Positions 36,666 to 49,639 of a stretch of DNA of 64,000 bases are shown piece by piece. Made by a program: the position numbers and the translations under genes. The notes below the pieces were generated by a model. It saw only the letters and a list, made by a program, of their open reading frames with translations, did no database searches and was not told the DNA's origin. This DNA comes from Palaemon carinicauda (Eukaryota > Arthropoda > Malacostraca > Decapoda > Palaemonidae). Numbering within the stretch: position 1 is the first letter of the stretch; each line of letters starts with the position of its first letter. Where the stretch lies: assembly GCF_036898095.1 (NCBI RefSeq), contig NC_090759.1:15606703-15670702 (forward strand), read 5' to 3'.

Positions 36666-37623
36666 TTTAAACTAATAATAAACTCAAATAAATCAAATTT
36701 GGTGGGAATGATAGTGACTAAACCTACTAGAATTAGCTAAGACCTGTAATATCTATCTGAAGGACATAAAGGAATTATACAATATGTTAACAATATGTAG
36801 TGAGTTACAATGTCCACCATCCACTTAAGAAAGGGCAGGAAATTTTACGTCCTAGAGACTGGTCATAAGTAGACACTCACCAACCAAGCAAGGACTACAG
36901 GAGCCAGGCAATGATTGCCCATTACTCAATAAGTAGAACCTATAAGCCCTCCTCAACTTCCAATCCCTAGTTCACAAGACAGTGAAGTTGCAGACGCTAC
37001 TGGAAAATATCAGGCTTATCTATGCCTCAAATACCCACTCAAAGTTTATATCACTTGAAAAATAAACTTCCAAATTATTCTATATTATATAATACAGTAT
37101 CTGAATGTCTAACTCTTGAAATTATAAAAAAAAAAAAATTTATACCCTCATAAGCCATTATCAACCAAGAATTACCACAGAACACAATAAATTTGTTAGA
37201 ATTTCTTAGAAACTATATGAACTGTTTTTGTCCAATTACCAATGTGGTGGTTCCCCCAATGTATTCTGGGCACACATGCAACAAATAAAAGAACTCTCCC
37301 ACCAAAAGCCATCAAACCTTTAATAAACTGAAAAGTGATGAAAAAAGACCATCACACAAGAAATTACGGGGTGTCAATGAAAAGCAAAGGAAAAAAGTAC
37401 AAAATTTAAGGTCATTAACCACATATTCATGAGACAACTAATATTCAAAGCTAATCTTTTTCTCTGGAAAGAAAGGTCACATTCACTTCTAACTACAGCT
37501 TCCTTATTTATACAGGAGAATTGAGCTCTCTGTCTACGATCATCAAAGCTAACACATTAGAAACACAAGTACATTTCAAGACCAAAAAGTAAAATATAGA
37601 AAACTGAAGTTCACAATACTAAC
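36666..37623. other. Intron DNA
   Basis: AT-rich, no repeat or coding match seen. Confidence 0.5.
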
Positions 37624-37708
37624 CTATTTTTTCTTGACAAAGAATATTTAGGAACTTGCTGCTCATCCCAGATCCTCTTTTCTGTATACATTCAATCAAA
37701 TATTTCAA
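37624..37708 (-). CDS. numa1-like: NuMA/Mud-like exon 4 in window (end of CH/hook-like domain)
   Basis: 85 nt, phase 0 in and phase 1 out. The acceptor is CTATTTTCAG and the donor AAAATAG/GTTAGT. It encodes residues 110-137, LKYLIECIQKRGSGMSSKFL and onward, then one base of a split Asp codon. The start matches the last helix of the NuMA N-terminal domain (LRFVLDHED region). The intron separating it from the preceding exon is only 910 bp and contains no recognisable transposon. Confidence 0.8.
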
Positions 37709-38618
37709 CTGAAAATAGAAAAAAATCTTGGATTACTAACAACCAGAGACAGATTAATAGAATGCACATGATTATATCATCTCATGAAATAATATGAATG
37801 TTTTCACATGAAATTCTTAACTCTGACAGGATCTTTATCTAAAGGTTTGTTAAACAATTTTGTGTAAAAAACTATAATTTATAAATGTTTTAACGAAATC
37901 TACATATTGAAAACCTGGTTATTTACTGTAGGCTGAAGAATGGCCAAACACAAAATATGCAAGTCCAGCAAGTGCGACCAATTCAATGAATTCCACAAGC
38001 TAGCTATGTTTAATCTTTCCAATTAACTAGATTTATTCCTTTGTGATGTCTAAATAAATAATCATTGATAAGGATAACTACTAGATGCTACTTAGTCTAA
38101 GTAGTTTGACTTTAACTAGCATACTTATATCCTCATATCTCCACATGAGCAGAAATCCATCCTATTTCAACATTTACAAAACTTTAATGTTTAAGAAATG
38201 CATGGAATATTAATTTTATTATTTGTTATACATTACAACTATTAGGACAATAACACTAAGTCTCAATCTACGTGACTTCTGGTGACTGGAAAATGCAAAT
38301 TTCCAAGGACACACATTCTTCAAATTTAATGGCTGACTTTTACACAGTTCTCTGATGGGAACAGAAGCATTGCTAAGTAACAGAAAATTGTTTGTTATAG
38401 TATATTGACAATGAATCTTACATCTACTGCATTAAGATTTGGGTCCATAAATATAAATTGCATAATTCAAACAAAGCTTGTATTTCTTTAGGAATGGACT
38501 GCAATCACAAAAAGACATTGCTTCAAAGGTCAAAGTTTTGAACCTAACTTCTAATACATGACTCACACGGTGCAATTAGAAACTACAATAAGTCTGTGAA
38601 AAAAAATAAAAAACTCAC

Positions 38619-38788
38619 CTTCAATTGAATCTGAGAATCCATTAGAGGAGACTGAATAAGCTTGTTGTTTAATTTTGCACAAGTTACCATTGTAATATAC
38701 AATAGTAACAAAGTTAGCTTGACTATTTCCAACTCATCTCCAGACACTACAGCCTCAAAGCATACAAGCTTGGGACCAGCAAAGTATT
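38619..38788 (-). CDS. numa1-like: NuMA/Mud-like exon 3 in window (CH/hook-like domain core)
   Basis: 170 nt, phase 1 in and phase 0 out. The acceptor is TTTTCCATACAG and the donor TTGAAG/GTGAGT. It encodes residues 53-109 and contains the most diagnostic stretch, a helix with SGDELEIVKLTLLLLYITM. That matches the NuMA helix with GSELELAKMTMLLLYHSTM in spacing and hydrophobic pattern. The C-terminal half ends LMDSQIQLK, leading into the next helix. The AA at the exon start completes a Glu codon begun by the upstream exon. Hook-family proteins have a similar fold, but the LLLLY motif favours NuMA/Mud. Confidence 0.85.
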
Positions 38789-39245
38789 CTGTATGGAAAA
38801 TAGGATTTAATCAAGAACAGTATAATCATACAACATATACTACATAAAGCTACTACCTGGCTTTAAGTCTTATTGTCAAACATTATTACCCTACAGCCAT
38901 TGTTTTTCAACTACTGTACACTGCTCTCTTTTATCCACGAGAAACTTTATATACTGTATTGCTACTCAAATACTGTACAATTACCTACACCATGAAATTA
39001 ACCTATTCTTCCCCTCTCCTTATAATACAGTATCATAATTTTGCCTTGCTTTTGTATAAAAGTATTTCATATCATATTTTGAACTTCCTCTCGGAACAGA
39101 AGGGATTCTATTTAGAGAACTGTGTAGGATAATTATGGATATCATTTTAATATTCATAAAAATTTAGAAAGCTTTTGAAAGAACACCAATTGCAGTAATT
39201 GCTTACATCCATACATCATGTTATGAAATACAATTCTAGAAAGAT

Positions 39246-39580
39246 GACAAATTTGTAATAATTTGTATTTTTCCTAGCATACAAACATCCTACAATTTAT
39301 ATTGGGTATATTTTTTTCAGCGAAGCTGAACTAGCCATGATAATTTTTAGTGAGAGATAACTACCGCATCCGCTAGTTAGCGGGTGGGGGTGGGGTAGCT
39401 CGGCTACTCTGCTCACTCCGCACATAGGTTGAGTAACTACTATGCTTACTAGCAGGACTAGTATAAATAGTGTATAAATAGTGAATATTTGTATGCTAGG
39501 AAAAATAAAAATTATTACGAATTTCTCGTTTTTTCAAGCATAAATACAAAAGTTCCACTATTTATATATTGGTAGACTCA
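39246..39580. repeat. DIRS family 1 terminal foldback (element C)
   Basis: The left arm from 39246 (GACAAATTTGTAATAATTTG, TTTTTCCTAGCATACAAACA) is complementary to 39468-39525 (GTTTGTATGCTAGGAAAAAT-type). A direct third copy follows (CATAAATACAAAAGTTCCACTATTTATAT) at 39539-39569. Confidence 0.85.
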
Positions 39581-40104
39581 CTCCTAAGAGGGAGGAAATC
39601 CTTTACAAACTGACTTTGGTATCTGGCCCAGGGATCTCTACTTCGGTAAGCCTAAAGTAGTAGGAACCCTACCCTCGCTAAATTCTAGTGCTGCCTTTAA
39701 GGAGCAAGCGCTATTAGCGGCCTGCAGAAGATTGTGTGTTCGTGAAAATAGCTACGCGGGTGGTCTTAACATAGGAACTCGAATACAAACCCAAGATTCC
39801 TTAGACTTTACCAAATACCCTCCCTCGAAGAGATATTGAGGACGCAACAAAGTATTATTTCTACACTTAGGTTACATAAGTGAAATGAGTCTTACCTGCA
39901 GAGGTGAGATCAGCTTATGCTGAGGAACCATGGTGCTGTTTTCCCCAGGGAGGGAGGAGAAGGTGAAAGAAAGAAGGAGCCAGTCATTCTACTCATTCAC
40001 ACCAGACTAACCCGGGTAACCTCAGCCCTCAACCCTCTGCTAATTGTCCAACAAGGAGCTTGAGGTGTTTTGGACCACTTGTTGTGCAGCCACCACAGGA
40101 CCTA

Positions 40105-40930
40105 TCAGAATGTTTTTAGGTTCCTGTGGGTTACATCTCGCAGGTAGTGGGCAGTGAACGTTGTCTGACGTTTCCACACACACACGCTTGCAATACCTGC
40201 GCCACAGAGAAGTTCATTTTGAACGCCAGGGACGTTGCAATGCCCGACATCATGAGCTCTGGGTTGTTTGGAAGGAGGAGAGTCTGGAATGAGGGCGAAC
40301 TTCCGTATCCAGGAGGAAAAGGAATTCCTAGTAACCCTCCTCTTGATTTTCCCCCTGCTAACAAGCAGTGCTTGTACACGGAGGCAAGATGCTGCCGTTC
40401 TTTTAAGGTAACACCTCAGACTCCTCACTGGACAAAGTAACAGTTAGTATGGATCTTCAACTACAGAACGAAGACTATATCCTGAATGGACAGAACCTAT
40501 TGTCCAGTACAGCCGAATTTTGAGTGGAGTTCGCTAACTCTTTTGGCGGAAGCCTAAGTGAGTAGGAACTCTATCCTCCATGTGAGGTGGCGATCTGTTG
40601 CCTGGCGTAATGGTTAGTAAGGTGGACCCTTCAGGGACTGAAGGACCCGAACCACGTTCCAAGGAGGAAGTCTTAAGTTCCGACTGGGGACAAGTAATTT
40701 CATAACTCGGCATGAGTAAGGAAAGTTCCAACAAGGAAGAAATATCTACTCCTTTCAGTTTAAAGGCAAGACTCAAAGCTGAGCGGTAGCCTTTGACTGC
40801 AGATATCAAGAGAAGCATTTCTTCCCGAAGGTGTACAAGGAACTTGGCTATGGCTGGAACAGTGGCACTGAGGGGATACCAATTCCATGACACAAATCAC
40901 CAAACACTGACCACTTGGCTTGATAGACTG
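40105..40930 (-). pseudogene. DIRS-like tyrosine recombinase (element C), broken
   Basis: 40534-40893 holds the N-terminal domain (TVPAIAKFLVHLREEM, SAVKGYRSALSLAF). 40105-40428 holds PVRSLRCYLKRTAAS-type sequence, RAHDVGHCNVP (degenerate HxxR box) and TAHYLRDVTHR (Tyr region). A deletion near 40520 joins the hybrid parts, and several frameshifts are present. Confidence 0.8.
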
Positions 40931-41199
40931 ATCCTGTTGAGTGTCTGTGTCCAGCCATCCAGCCTCTCTGTGAGAGGAGGTGCTGGACAGTCTCCAGGCA
41001 TGAAGCCAAAACAAATCTACGGCTCTGTAGTAGATGTTGGCATCTGGTTGTTTGAGTAGATCGGGTCGTGGAGGGAGTTTTCTCGGGGTCCAGAAACCAT
41101 TCTGAGTGCTACCACAGCGGAGCTATAAGCGTCATTCATAAGTTCTTGCTTACTTGTACTTGGTTGAGAACTTTTCCCATCAGACAAAATGGGGGAACG

Positions 41200-41790
41200 C
41201 GTACACATCCATGTTTTCCCACTGATGATGGAATGCATCTTGCCAATGAGCCTGGGGATCTGGAACTGGTGAATAGTATAACAGGAGCTTGAAGTTCACG
41301 GACGTTGCAAACAGATCCACAGGCGGGGTACCCCACAAAGTTGGGACTTTGTTGGCTACTAGATTATTTAAAGATCACTAGGAGACAACTATCAGAATCG
41401 CTCGGCCCAGACTGTCCGCAAGCACATTCCGCTTGCCCGGAATGAAGCAAGCTAGTAGGGACATCAAGTTGCCTTCTGCCCATCTGAGTATCTCTACTGA
41501 TAGATGGCACAGCGACTGCAAAAAGGTACTGCCTTGCTTGTTTAGGTAAGCAACTACTGCAGTGTTGTCGCTCATCAACACCACAGAGTGCCCCGCCAAG
41601 AACTGGTAGAACTGTTTGAGGGCGAGGAAGACTGCCCTCATCTCTAACAGGTTTATATGCTGATACCTTTCAGATTTGGACCACTGGCCGGAGGTGGTGT
41701 GGTGCAGCATGTGGGATTCCCGCCCTTCTCTTGAGCATCAATTCTGGGGGGGAGAACAAGAAGATCGGCCCCCTTTCCGGAACCTTAGGT
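41200..41790 (-). pseudogene. DIRS-like RNase H (element C), broken
   Basis: 41378-41710 reads HINLLEMRAVFLALKQFYQFL (Glu) and VVLMSDNTAVVAYLNKQGS (Asp), followed by LSVEILRWAEG. The linker with VDLFATSVNFKLLLYYSPVPDP-type sequence at about 41240-41330 is in another frame. Confidence 0.8.
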
Positions 41791-41810
41791 CTGTCAGTCA
41801 CCATCTGAGG

Positions 41811-42800
41811 TCAATCTGTTTCTCTTGCCCTATGCGGACTAAAGTCTCTAGAGTCTCCCTGAAATCGGTGATCTGATTCCATTGGGATTTCAGCTGCCAC
41901 TGGAGAGATCTCATCCTGAGGCAGCTGTTGGGAACTAAACATACCAAAGAGGAGAGGTGACCGAGTAGATGCACCCAGCCCTGCGCAGGGGAGCTCTTTC
42001 TGTTTGAGGAAGGGCCATGCTACCTTTCTCAACCTACAAATCCTTTTGTCAGATGGATAAGATTTGTGGCTTACGGTGTCCAATAGCGTGCCTCGGTATA
42101 CCAGTTTAGGAAGGGGGATCAGATGAGACTTCTAGAGGTTTACCATGATCCCCATATCTTGGCAAAGCCTTAGAAACTTGTCTCGATGGCGGAGAAGGGC
42201 CGCCTTCGAGTCTGCCAGAATCAGCCAATCGTCCAGTTATCTTGGGAGACAGATACCGAGTCTGTCAGCCCAACCTGACACAAGGGCGAACACTTTCGTG
42301 AAAGCCTGAAGTGCTGTGGAAAGACCAAAATACAACACCTTGAACTTGTATAGTTTTTGGTGTTGGGAGAATCTTAGATACTTCCTGAAAGATGGACGGA
42401 TTAGGATCTGGAAGATGGCATCCTTCAAATCTAGAGTGCACATGAGGTCTTTTGGTCTGATAGCGAGTCGGACCGTCTTGGGAGTCTCCATCCTGAACGG
42501 AGTTTGCTGGACAAACTTGTTCAAGGGGGAGAGCAATGACTGGTCTCCAGCCTCCAGACACCTTTTCTACAAGAGTCGACTGTAAAAGCCTGGAGACCAG
42601 TCACAGATCTCTTGGAGAGCACCCTTTTCCAACAGGGTCTGGACTTTGTCCTGAAGAGCTGATTCCTTTGCATAGGAGTCTGATGAGATAGGCACTCCAA
42701 TTAGTGGAGGGAGAGATAGCAATACCCCGAACGGATCACCTAGACTGTCCAGGGTTCGTCCCCGTGGTGAAGCCACCTCTGCCATCGGCTGTTCAGGCAT
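41811..42800 (-). pseudogene. DIRS-like reverse transcriptase (element C), broken
   Basis: 42237-42536 shows PLNKFVQQTPFRMETPKTV, MCTLDLKDAIFQILIRP (motif A, Tyr lost) and LYFGLSTALQAFTKVF (motif B). The YxDDWL box is degraded near 42230. 42567-42800 gives the N-terminal TLLEKGALQEICDWSPGFYS. 41811-42083 gives the thumb (RICRLRKVAWPFLKQKEL). Confidence 0.8.
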
Positions 42801-42809
42801 TCCCCACAG

Positions 42810-44490
42810 GTGGGAGGATTGCCCAACCTATCGGTGTCGGCCTCTGCCGGACCCCCGCTTGCCTCTGCCTCCAAGGAAGGACTTTCTACCGAGAGAAGGC
42901 TTGGACATCCTGCGACCCTGATGTTTAGGGTCTCTAGCCTTTTCGTCGGCAGTCTAGGAGCTGGAAACCTTTGTGGCTGAGAAAGGTAAGGCCTTGAAGT
43001 CAAGGTCCTGTGAATGAGAGTTCGTAGAGGACTTTTTCCACTTATCAGCCACACGCTCGACATCCTCAGGATTGCATAATGAACTCCCCTTGAAGGGGGA
43101 ATTCCTGATCCCTGCTACCTCGGCCTGAGGTAGTTGTTTATGGAATTTTCCTATTACGACATCCCGTCTCCTCCAGATGGTGTTGGCCCAAGGTTCACCA
43201 GTTGATGAGACAGGAACTCGATGGCCCAAGTGCCTGATAATAGTCAAGTCTCCATTGACTTCCTTGTGGACTTTTTGGACCAGTTCTGAAACCGGAACAA
43301 TTGTCCTAAATATCCTAACCAGAAATCAAGCCACGAGGTAGCCAGCATGGCATACCTTATGACCTTTTCCTGGTTCAGGATCTTAGAGGCCTAAAACTAG
43401 TCGGGCAGTCCTGCTAACTTCTCAGAGGGCGTGCCCTTCAAGAGTGCCTCTATAGAATGGTCAAGAGGCATAACTAGTAGCAACTCATTGAGGATTGCAT
43501 GATACCTCCACTGCATGATAAAATGTGGTGGAAAGTGTCGGGAGGAGGAGCTGGTACGAAGAGAGGAAGACGACCCAGTCGCTTAGGACACAGCCTTCTG
43601 CTTGGCACACTTCAACGCCTTTGACCAGGGCAAAGCTGCACTGGTCTTCAGGGGTCTCTGGGTGCCATAAAGCTGGTCTAGGACCATATCCCTACCATCA
43701 AGAGGGGCAGCCGATGGATCTGGCAGCCCATTGATGGTTCGGATTCAGATTAAAACCTGCCAGAAGGCGTGCTCTATCTCCTTTCACTCCGCCTCCATCA
43801 TTTTAGGGCTAGCGGCAGCTGGCAAAACGTCGTCCTCGTAATAATTTTGCTCATCTACTTCCAAGCTTTCATCTATAAGAGCCCGGAGTGGGTCAAGCTC
43901 GTTATCGTAATCAACGGAGGACTAGACAATTACCGAGGGCGTACTCAGTTCCCTCTAAGTCTCCGCTCAAATAAGGGAGGCCTGGCCGAAGATTACGGAA
44001 GTGAATAAATCCTTCGAATCTCTGTGCTGAGGCAGAAGTTCCTCCATTAATGTAGGCCTTGCTGCTTTCACTGACCTGCGGGGGAGATGGAACTCCGCAG
44101 AGGCAGGAAAGGCGTCACCCAAGAAGGGTGAGGTGCCTCCCTTGGCACTACCTCGGGTTGAGTCAGATGAAACGAGTTGGTATAAGAAACTGTACGGTCC
44201 TCCTTAGGAGGAGGTCTAATTCTCTTCCTCTTCCCTTTGGTCCTTGCCTGTGGGGACTTGAGCTGTAGGGGACTCTCCTGAGGTTCTGGAGCACTCTCTT
44301 CCCTGGCTCTCTTGCGAGGAAAGATGTTATCCTCCTTGCGTGAAGGCTCTGTTGGAGCAGAGTTCTTATAATTCCCCTTGGGATCAACAGGGGAAGAGGG
44401 GTACGGGATGAGAGGAGGAAACAGGGGAATCCTGGGAGTGCAGCCTAAGGACTGAGAGTGGGGACTGACCCCCGTCACAGCTTGCCGCAT
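42810..44490 (-). pseudogene. DIRS-like gag core (element C), broken
   Basis: 42954-43247 contains IGKFHKQLPQAEVAGIRN and NPEDVERVADKWKKSS, matching the block at 20119-20367. 44068-44490 is a Pro/Ser/basic stretch (GPKGRGRELDLLLRR in one frame). No knuckle is seen. Confidence 0.65.
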
Positions 44491-44879
44491 TACAGTACAT
44501 CATTCTTTAACCCATGGGGTCACAGGCTCCCGATGTGCTGGGAGGAAGATCCTTAGGATGACATACATCACTAGGCTTAGGTAACTCCACAGGTACCTTA
44601 GCCTTCCTACCTCAGGGCAAGATTGCACAGGCCTTCCCATCAGGAGAGGAACTGGGCGTTGTCAGGTGGGTGACAGGTGCTTCGGGGCAGGTGGAGTCCG
44701 ACGAGGTTGGCAAGACTAGCGAGTCTATCTCTTAGCAGGAGGTTTACCCTAGGAAGGAATATCTCCTGCAGGCAGAAAAGGAGATGGGTCCCCGGTACCA
44801 TTGGAGCTGTACGAGATGGTTTTCGCAAGACTGATCTGTGTGTCTGCCACGACACGACAGACTCATCAAGATTAAGGTC

Positions 44880-45430
44880 ACAATAACCAAAAAGTTCCTC
44901 GTAATGTTGGTTACGAGAGGCCGAAGGTTCCGTATAACCAGTGTCGTAAGAATCCAAAGTTTTAACGGCCGGTCCGAGAGCCCAGGGGCTCAACAAAACT
45001 GGGGTTGCACAATCCAGAGGGATCAATGCAACGGGAAACCAAAGTTTCCCTGCTATGAGAGCCTGAAGGTCCCACATAGCGGGAGGCACGGGAGTCCGAA
45101 GGCTCAGCGTAACCTAGGTTGCAAGATCCCAAGGGAGCTGCGCAACGGGAGACCAAAATCTCTGTCACAAGAAACCTGCGCTTCAGCGTGAAGGTTGGCA
45201 CAAGAGCCAGCTGGCTCAATGTAACCAACGTTGCGAGAGCCTGAAAGCCTAAAGCAACTGGAGCCCCAGGATTCCGTGTCACGGGAACCCAAAGGTTCAA
45301 CGTAGCGAGAATCCGAATGTCCTCTGGTGTCACAAGAGCTCAAAGGCTCAGCAGGACGGGAACACGAAGGTCCCGGGTTGAGAGAGCTCACATACTCTCA
45401 GCAACAGGAATCCGAAGGCTCCTGATCACA
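44880..45430 (-). repeat. DIRS gag degenerate minisatellite (element C)
   Basis: Degenerate 24-ish bp repeats with GAGAGCCTGAAGGTCC and GGCTCAGCGTAACC motifs encode EPLGSRDTE-type peptides on the minus strand (45104-45391). It is the same position and the same repeat family as 10640-12300, but without a tight homogenised array. Confidence 0.7.
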
Positions 45431-46004
45431 CAGAACTAAAGGGTTAATGTGATTGGAACCCTGAAGTTCAAAAAGGCGTTTCCTAACAGCTCTAGGAGAA
45501 CGCCGTGGATGGAGAGGTGACTAAAGTTTCCAAACAGCGGACCAGCAGAGAAGAATGTCCAGCAGGCTCCTCCCGAGGGGGAGTCTGTGTCAGCTCGAAA
45601 GCTGTCTCCCCCGGGAGGAAACTTGTTTGCCAGAGGGTGAACCAGGCTCACGAACGGATTCTGCCTCCGTCCTTGGAGGAGAAGCGTGAGTCTCTCTGAG
45701 CCGCAATTGCCCTTTGGCGATTCTCTCTCGCAAACAAGAGAGGTGTTCCCCACAGGGAAAACTCTAGGAGAGTGAGCTGCCATTGCCCTGGTGGATCAGC
45801 AACACCCTCAAAGTCAGACACCGGAGACTAGATGTCAGACTGTCGGGCTGCAGCACCTGCACCCACAGAAGGAGGAACATCCACGGAGGAAGGAGCCGAA
45901 AGTCTAATCTCCATTACCCTCTGAAGTAGGTCAAAGAGAACCTCCTCCAAGGGGAGGTCACCAACACCCAGTGATGGCCAAAACGAAAGAAAATCTGACA
46001 TACC

Positions 46005-46430
46005 TCAGGGGGCACCACCTGCGGGAAGGGGCGGGGCAGACTCACTAGGGAAGTCAACACCGTCCCCCACATTGCAAGGCTGACCTGGAGTAACAGGGGC
46101 TGCGCTGCTACTCGGAGGTTCTTCGGAAAGAACTGGTGGAGGAGCAGCTTCGGGAAGACATTGGGGGGTAGAAGTAGAAGACCGGTGTTTCTTCAACTTC
46201 GAGGAAGACTCCGAAGGCAAAGAATCACGCTTGGACTTCTTCTTCCGTCGTCTGAGCCTCTCCCACTGGGAGACAGACCACGCCCTACACTCTACACAGG
46301 TGTCGTCCCTAGAACACCGGTGGCCCAGACAAGTCGGATACAGCAGATGGAGGTCTGTCTCAAGGGGGGACATGAAGGTACCGCAAGCACAGCCTTCAGG
46401 ACCTGGACAAGTACGCATGGGACACATCAC
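46005..46430 (-). pseudogene. DIRS-like gag N-terminus with Cys-rich motif (element C)
   Basis: An open stretch of 141 codons starts MMCPMRTCPGPEGCACGTFM, followed by LYPTCLGHRCSRDDTCVECR, AWSVSQWERLRRRKKKSKR and a Ser/Pro tail. It is about half identical to the domain at 14793-15105, including the WSxSQWERxxRR core. The frame itself is uninterrupted, but the rest of gag is broken. Confidence 0.75.
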
Positions 46431-46554
46431 TCACATGCACATAATCTAAAAAGAAATAAAAAGCAATTATTGAAGCAAGTAAACTGGGAGAGCGCGGAAA
46501 GTATGGCCATCTCTACCAAGCCAAGAAAGCAAAGTGATTACTCAAACTAGGTGT

Positions 46555-46669
46555 GTGAGTGAGTAGAGTAGCTGAGCTACCCTACTCCCACCTGCTAACT
46601 AGCAGGTGCAGTAGTTATCCATAACTAAAATTTATCATGGCTAGTTCAGCTTCCCCAAAAAACAATATA
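46555..46669. repeat. DIRS family 1 right terminal repeat, first part (element C)
   Basis: It reads GTGTGTGAGTGAGTAGAGTAG, CTGCTAACTAGCAGGTG and ATGGCTAGTTCAGCTTCCCC. It is interrupted by the MITE at 46670 and resumes at 47363-47412 with CCCAATATAAATAGTGGAAG and GCTGGAAC. It is the reverse complement of the left terminal at 39246-39580. Confidence 0.85.
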
Positions 46670-47362
<693 letters not shown>

Positions 47363-47511
47363 TACCCAATATAAATAGTGGAAGGTTTGTATTTGCGCTG
47401 GAACAACTTAACTTTTCATGAAGCAGTACATGAATTAAAAGACTTAACATATAGTATACTACTATACTGAAGGTCATAATAGACAAAAAGTAGGGGATAA
47501 ATTTCACCAAC

Positions 47512-47579
47512 CTTTCAAGAGGCTATCAAGTACTGCCACAATCTTTTCTGTGTCCTCACTCTTAATGTCTTCATTTTTC
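47512..47579 (-). CDS. numa1-like: NuMA/Mud-like exon 2 in window (CH/hook-like domain)
   Basis: 68 nt, phase 2 in and phase 1 out. The acceptor is TTTTTTTCCAG and the donor AAAG/GTTGGT, which is weaker than consensus. It encodes residues 30-52 plus one base, in the stretch [20 protein letters not shown], and completes the Leu codon split with the upstream exon. The residues fit the helix that carries RLDFVCSFL in NuMA. The exon lies 100 bp from the end of one DIRS element and 79 bp from the start of another, so it is squeezed between two large insertions in its flanking introns. Confidence 0.8.
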
Positions 47580-47657
47580 CTGGAAAAAAAATAAATAAAA
47601 ACTGTAAAAAACAAACTTTAAAAGTTGTATAGTAAACATGTGATTGCATTGAAAATA

Positions 47658-48010
47658 TGACAAATTCGAAGATAATTTGTATTTTTCCTAACCATACAAA
47701 CCTTAGCTATTTACAAAGGGTATTACTTTTAGCGTAGCTGAAATGGCGAGCCATTAGAATTTAACGAGGGTATATTACCCCCGCGCTAGTTAGCGGGGGG
47801 GTAGGGGAGTGGTAGCTAGCTACCCCTCCCCCCCCTCACACACAGGTGAATACTCACTTTCACTTAGAGGTAGGACTTGTCTTAGGGGACAGGGCTGGCG
47901 GGCAAATATGTGTAAATAGCTAAGGTTTGTATGGTTAGGAAAAATACAAATTATCTTCAAATTTGTCATTTGTTCCGTAACCGAAATACAAACCACGCTA
48001 TTTACAAAGG
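47658..48010. repeat. DIRS terminal foldback (element F)
   Basis: The left arm 47658-47718 (TGACAAATTCGAAGATAATT, TTTTCCTAACCATACAAACC) pairs with 47911-47968 (GTAAATAGCTAAGGTTTGTA, TTATCTTCAAATTTGTCA). A direct third copy (CGAAATACAAACCACGCTATTTACAAAGGG) follows at 47982-48011. The loop holds GTTAGCGGGGGGGTAGGGGAG. Confidence 0.9.
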
Positions 48011-48059
48011 GTGACTTATCCCTTAGGAAGGGTGGAAAGTCCCCAGCCATACTGACTTT

Positions 48060-49440
48060 GGCTTTACCCGGGGACTCAGAATCCGAGTGAGTCGCACTCG
48101 AGAAAAGGAGTCCCTGCACCTCACAAGTTCCTTGCTCCGCAAGGAACCATGTGGCCTACGTAAGCTTGTGTGTGAAGGAAGAAGTGTGACCCGTCCTAGG
48201 CAGTTGACCTGGAGTTCCAGAAGGAACTCTGGGTTAGGACGTTCCCAATACCACCTCGTCAGGGTATGGGGGACGCGACAGTATTGACTCAATACTCGGA
48301 ACACAAGGAAGCATGGTTTACCTGCAGAGGTTCGAGGTCAGCTATGCAGAGACCAGGATGCTGCTTCCCCATAGAGGGGATGATGAAGAAAGAAGTAAGG
48401 GCCAGACATACTTCTTTCGTTCATGCAGACTAAAACCTGATAACAATGCCCTCAACCTTCTGCTACCTGTCCAAAAAGGAGCCTGAGGTTAGACCAGCTG
48501 TTGTGTAGCCACCACAGAGCGATAGAAAACGTATCGAGACTCCTGTGGGTCACGCCCTGCAGGAAGCGGGCTGCGAAGGTCATCAGACGCTTCCAGACTC
48601 CAGCTTGTAGCACCTGCGTCACAGAGTAGTATTACTCGAAGGCGAGGGACGTTGCGATGTATCCAACATCGTGCTGTGACGTGACGGGGGAGGGTCTGAA
48701 GACAGGTCGAGATGAATGTCCTTGAGTCCGGGCTGAAGAGGTATACTGGTGACTCTCCCCCCATGTCCTCCTTGTGTTCCCAAATCGGCTGTAACTGAGG
48801 ACAAACTGCAGCTGTTCCCAGCGCTAACCTCTCGATTCCTTACTGGCAAGAAAGAGAAGGTCTTGGGACATCAGACACAGAATGGAGACTCGAAATCTTG
48901 AATGAATCGGACCGAAGGGCCGGGACCCTCAGATTCTGAGTCTAGCCAGCAACTCAGGAGCGAGCCTGAATGTTGCCTTCCCCTCTTCCTTAGAAAGGGG
49001 GGAGTAGTAAGAGACCAAGAAGATTGCTTACACACTGGCCGTGGCCAGAGTGAGCAGAAGACCCAAGGCGGAATACAATCCGAGGCCTGTCATAAAAGGG
49101 TCTTGAGAAGATCTCTTAAAGGACTAAAGTCCGAGCCATGCTCCAAGTTGGAGGTCTTCCTCCGACTAGGGCAGGGACGAGCGTAGCTTCGCATGAGCGA
49201 GGATAGATCCAGCGGGCAGGAAAAGTTATTCCTTTAAGCCTGAAGGTCAGGGAAAGGCTGAGCGACAGGCTTCATTGCCGAGAGCGGAAAGGAGTTTCCT
49301 CCCGCCGAAAGGCAATAAGACCGTTATTGCTGGAGAAGAGGCCTCAAGGGAAGAGGTATATCTCCCACGGCACCAACCACCTTAGACTCTTCACTTTGCC
49401 TGGGAGACCCCTGTGGATGACTATCGCAGATGACGCGACC
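48060..49440 (-). pseudogene. DIRS-like tyrosine recombinase (element F), heavily decayed
   Basis: Assigned by position and by nucleotide similarity to element C (GACCxGxTGTTGTGTAGCCACCACAG, CTGCGTCACAGAG, CGAGGGACGTTGCGATGT, CTTGCGCATGAGC-type blocks). No open frame longer than 95 codons keeps YR motifs, and catalytic residues cannot be read. Confidence 0.55.
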
Positions 49441-49639
49441 TCCGTACCGCGACTGTAGCGGGTTGTCTCTTCTAGAGGAGGAAGCGTAGTGTCTCCAGGC
49501 ATGAAGCCGAAGCGACGCCCCGGTTCGGGAGAGATGTCGCAGTGTGGTTGCTTGAGTAGTCTGCTCTCCCGGGAGTTCCGTCAGGGGAAGCAGAGGGTCC
49601 AGAAACCGTTCTGCGCATAGTCCCAGTGGAGCTCTCCCA

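Noticed and set aside
37624..38788. Hook-family protein as the identity of the host gene
   Set aside because: The fold class is shared, but the LTLLLLY helix, the SP-rich linker and the SPSIRMQKL rod start fit NuMA/Mud better; kept as the main alternative.
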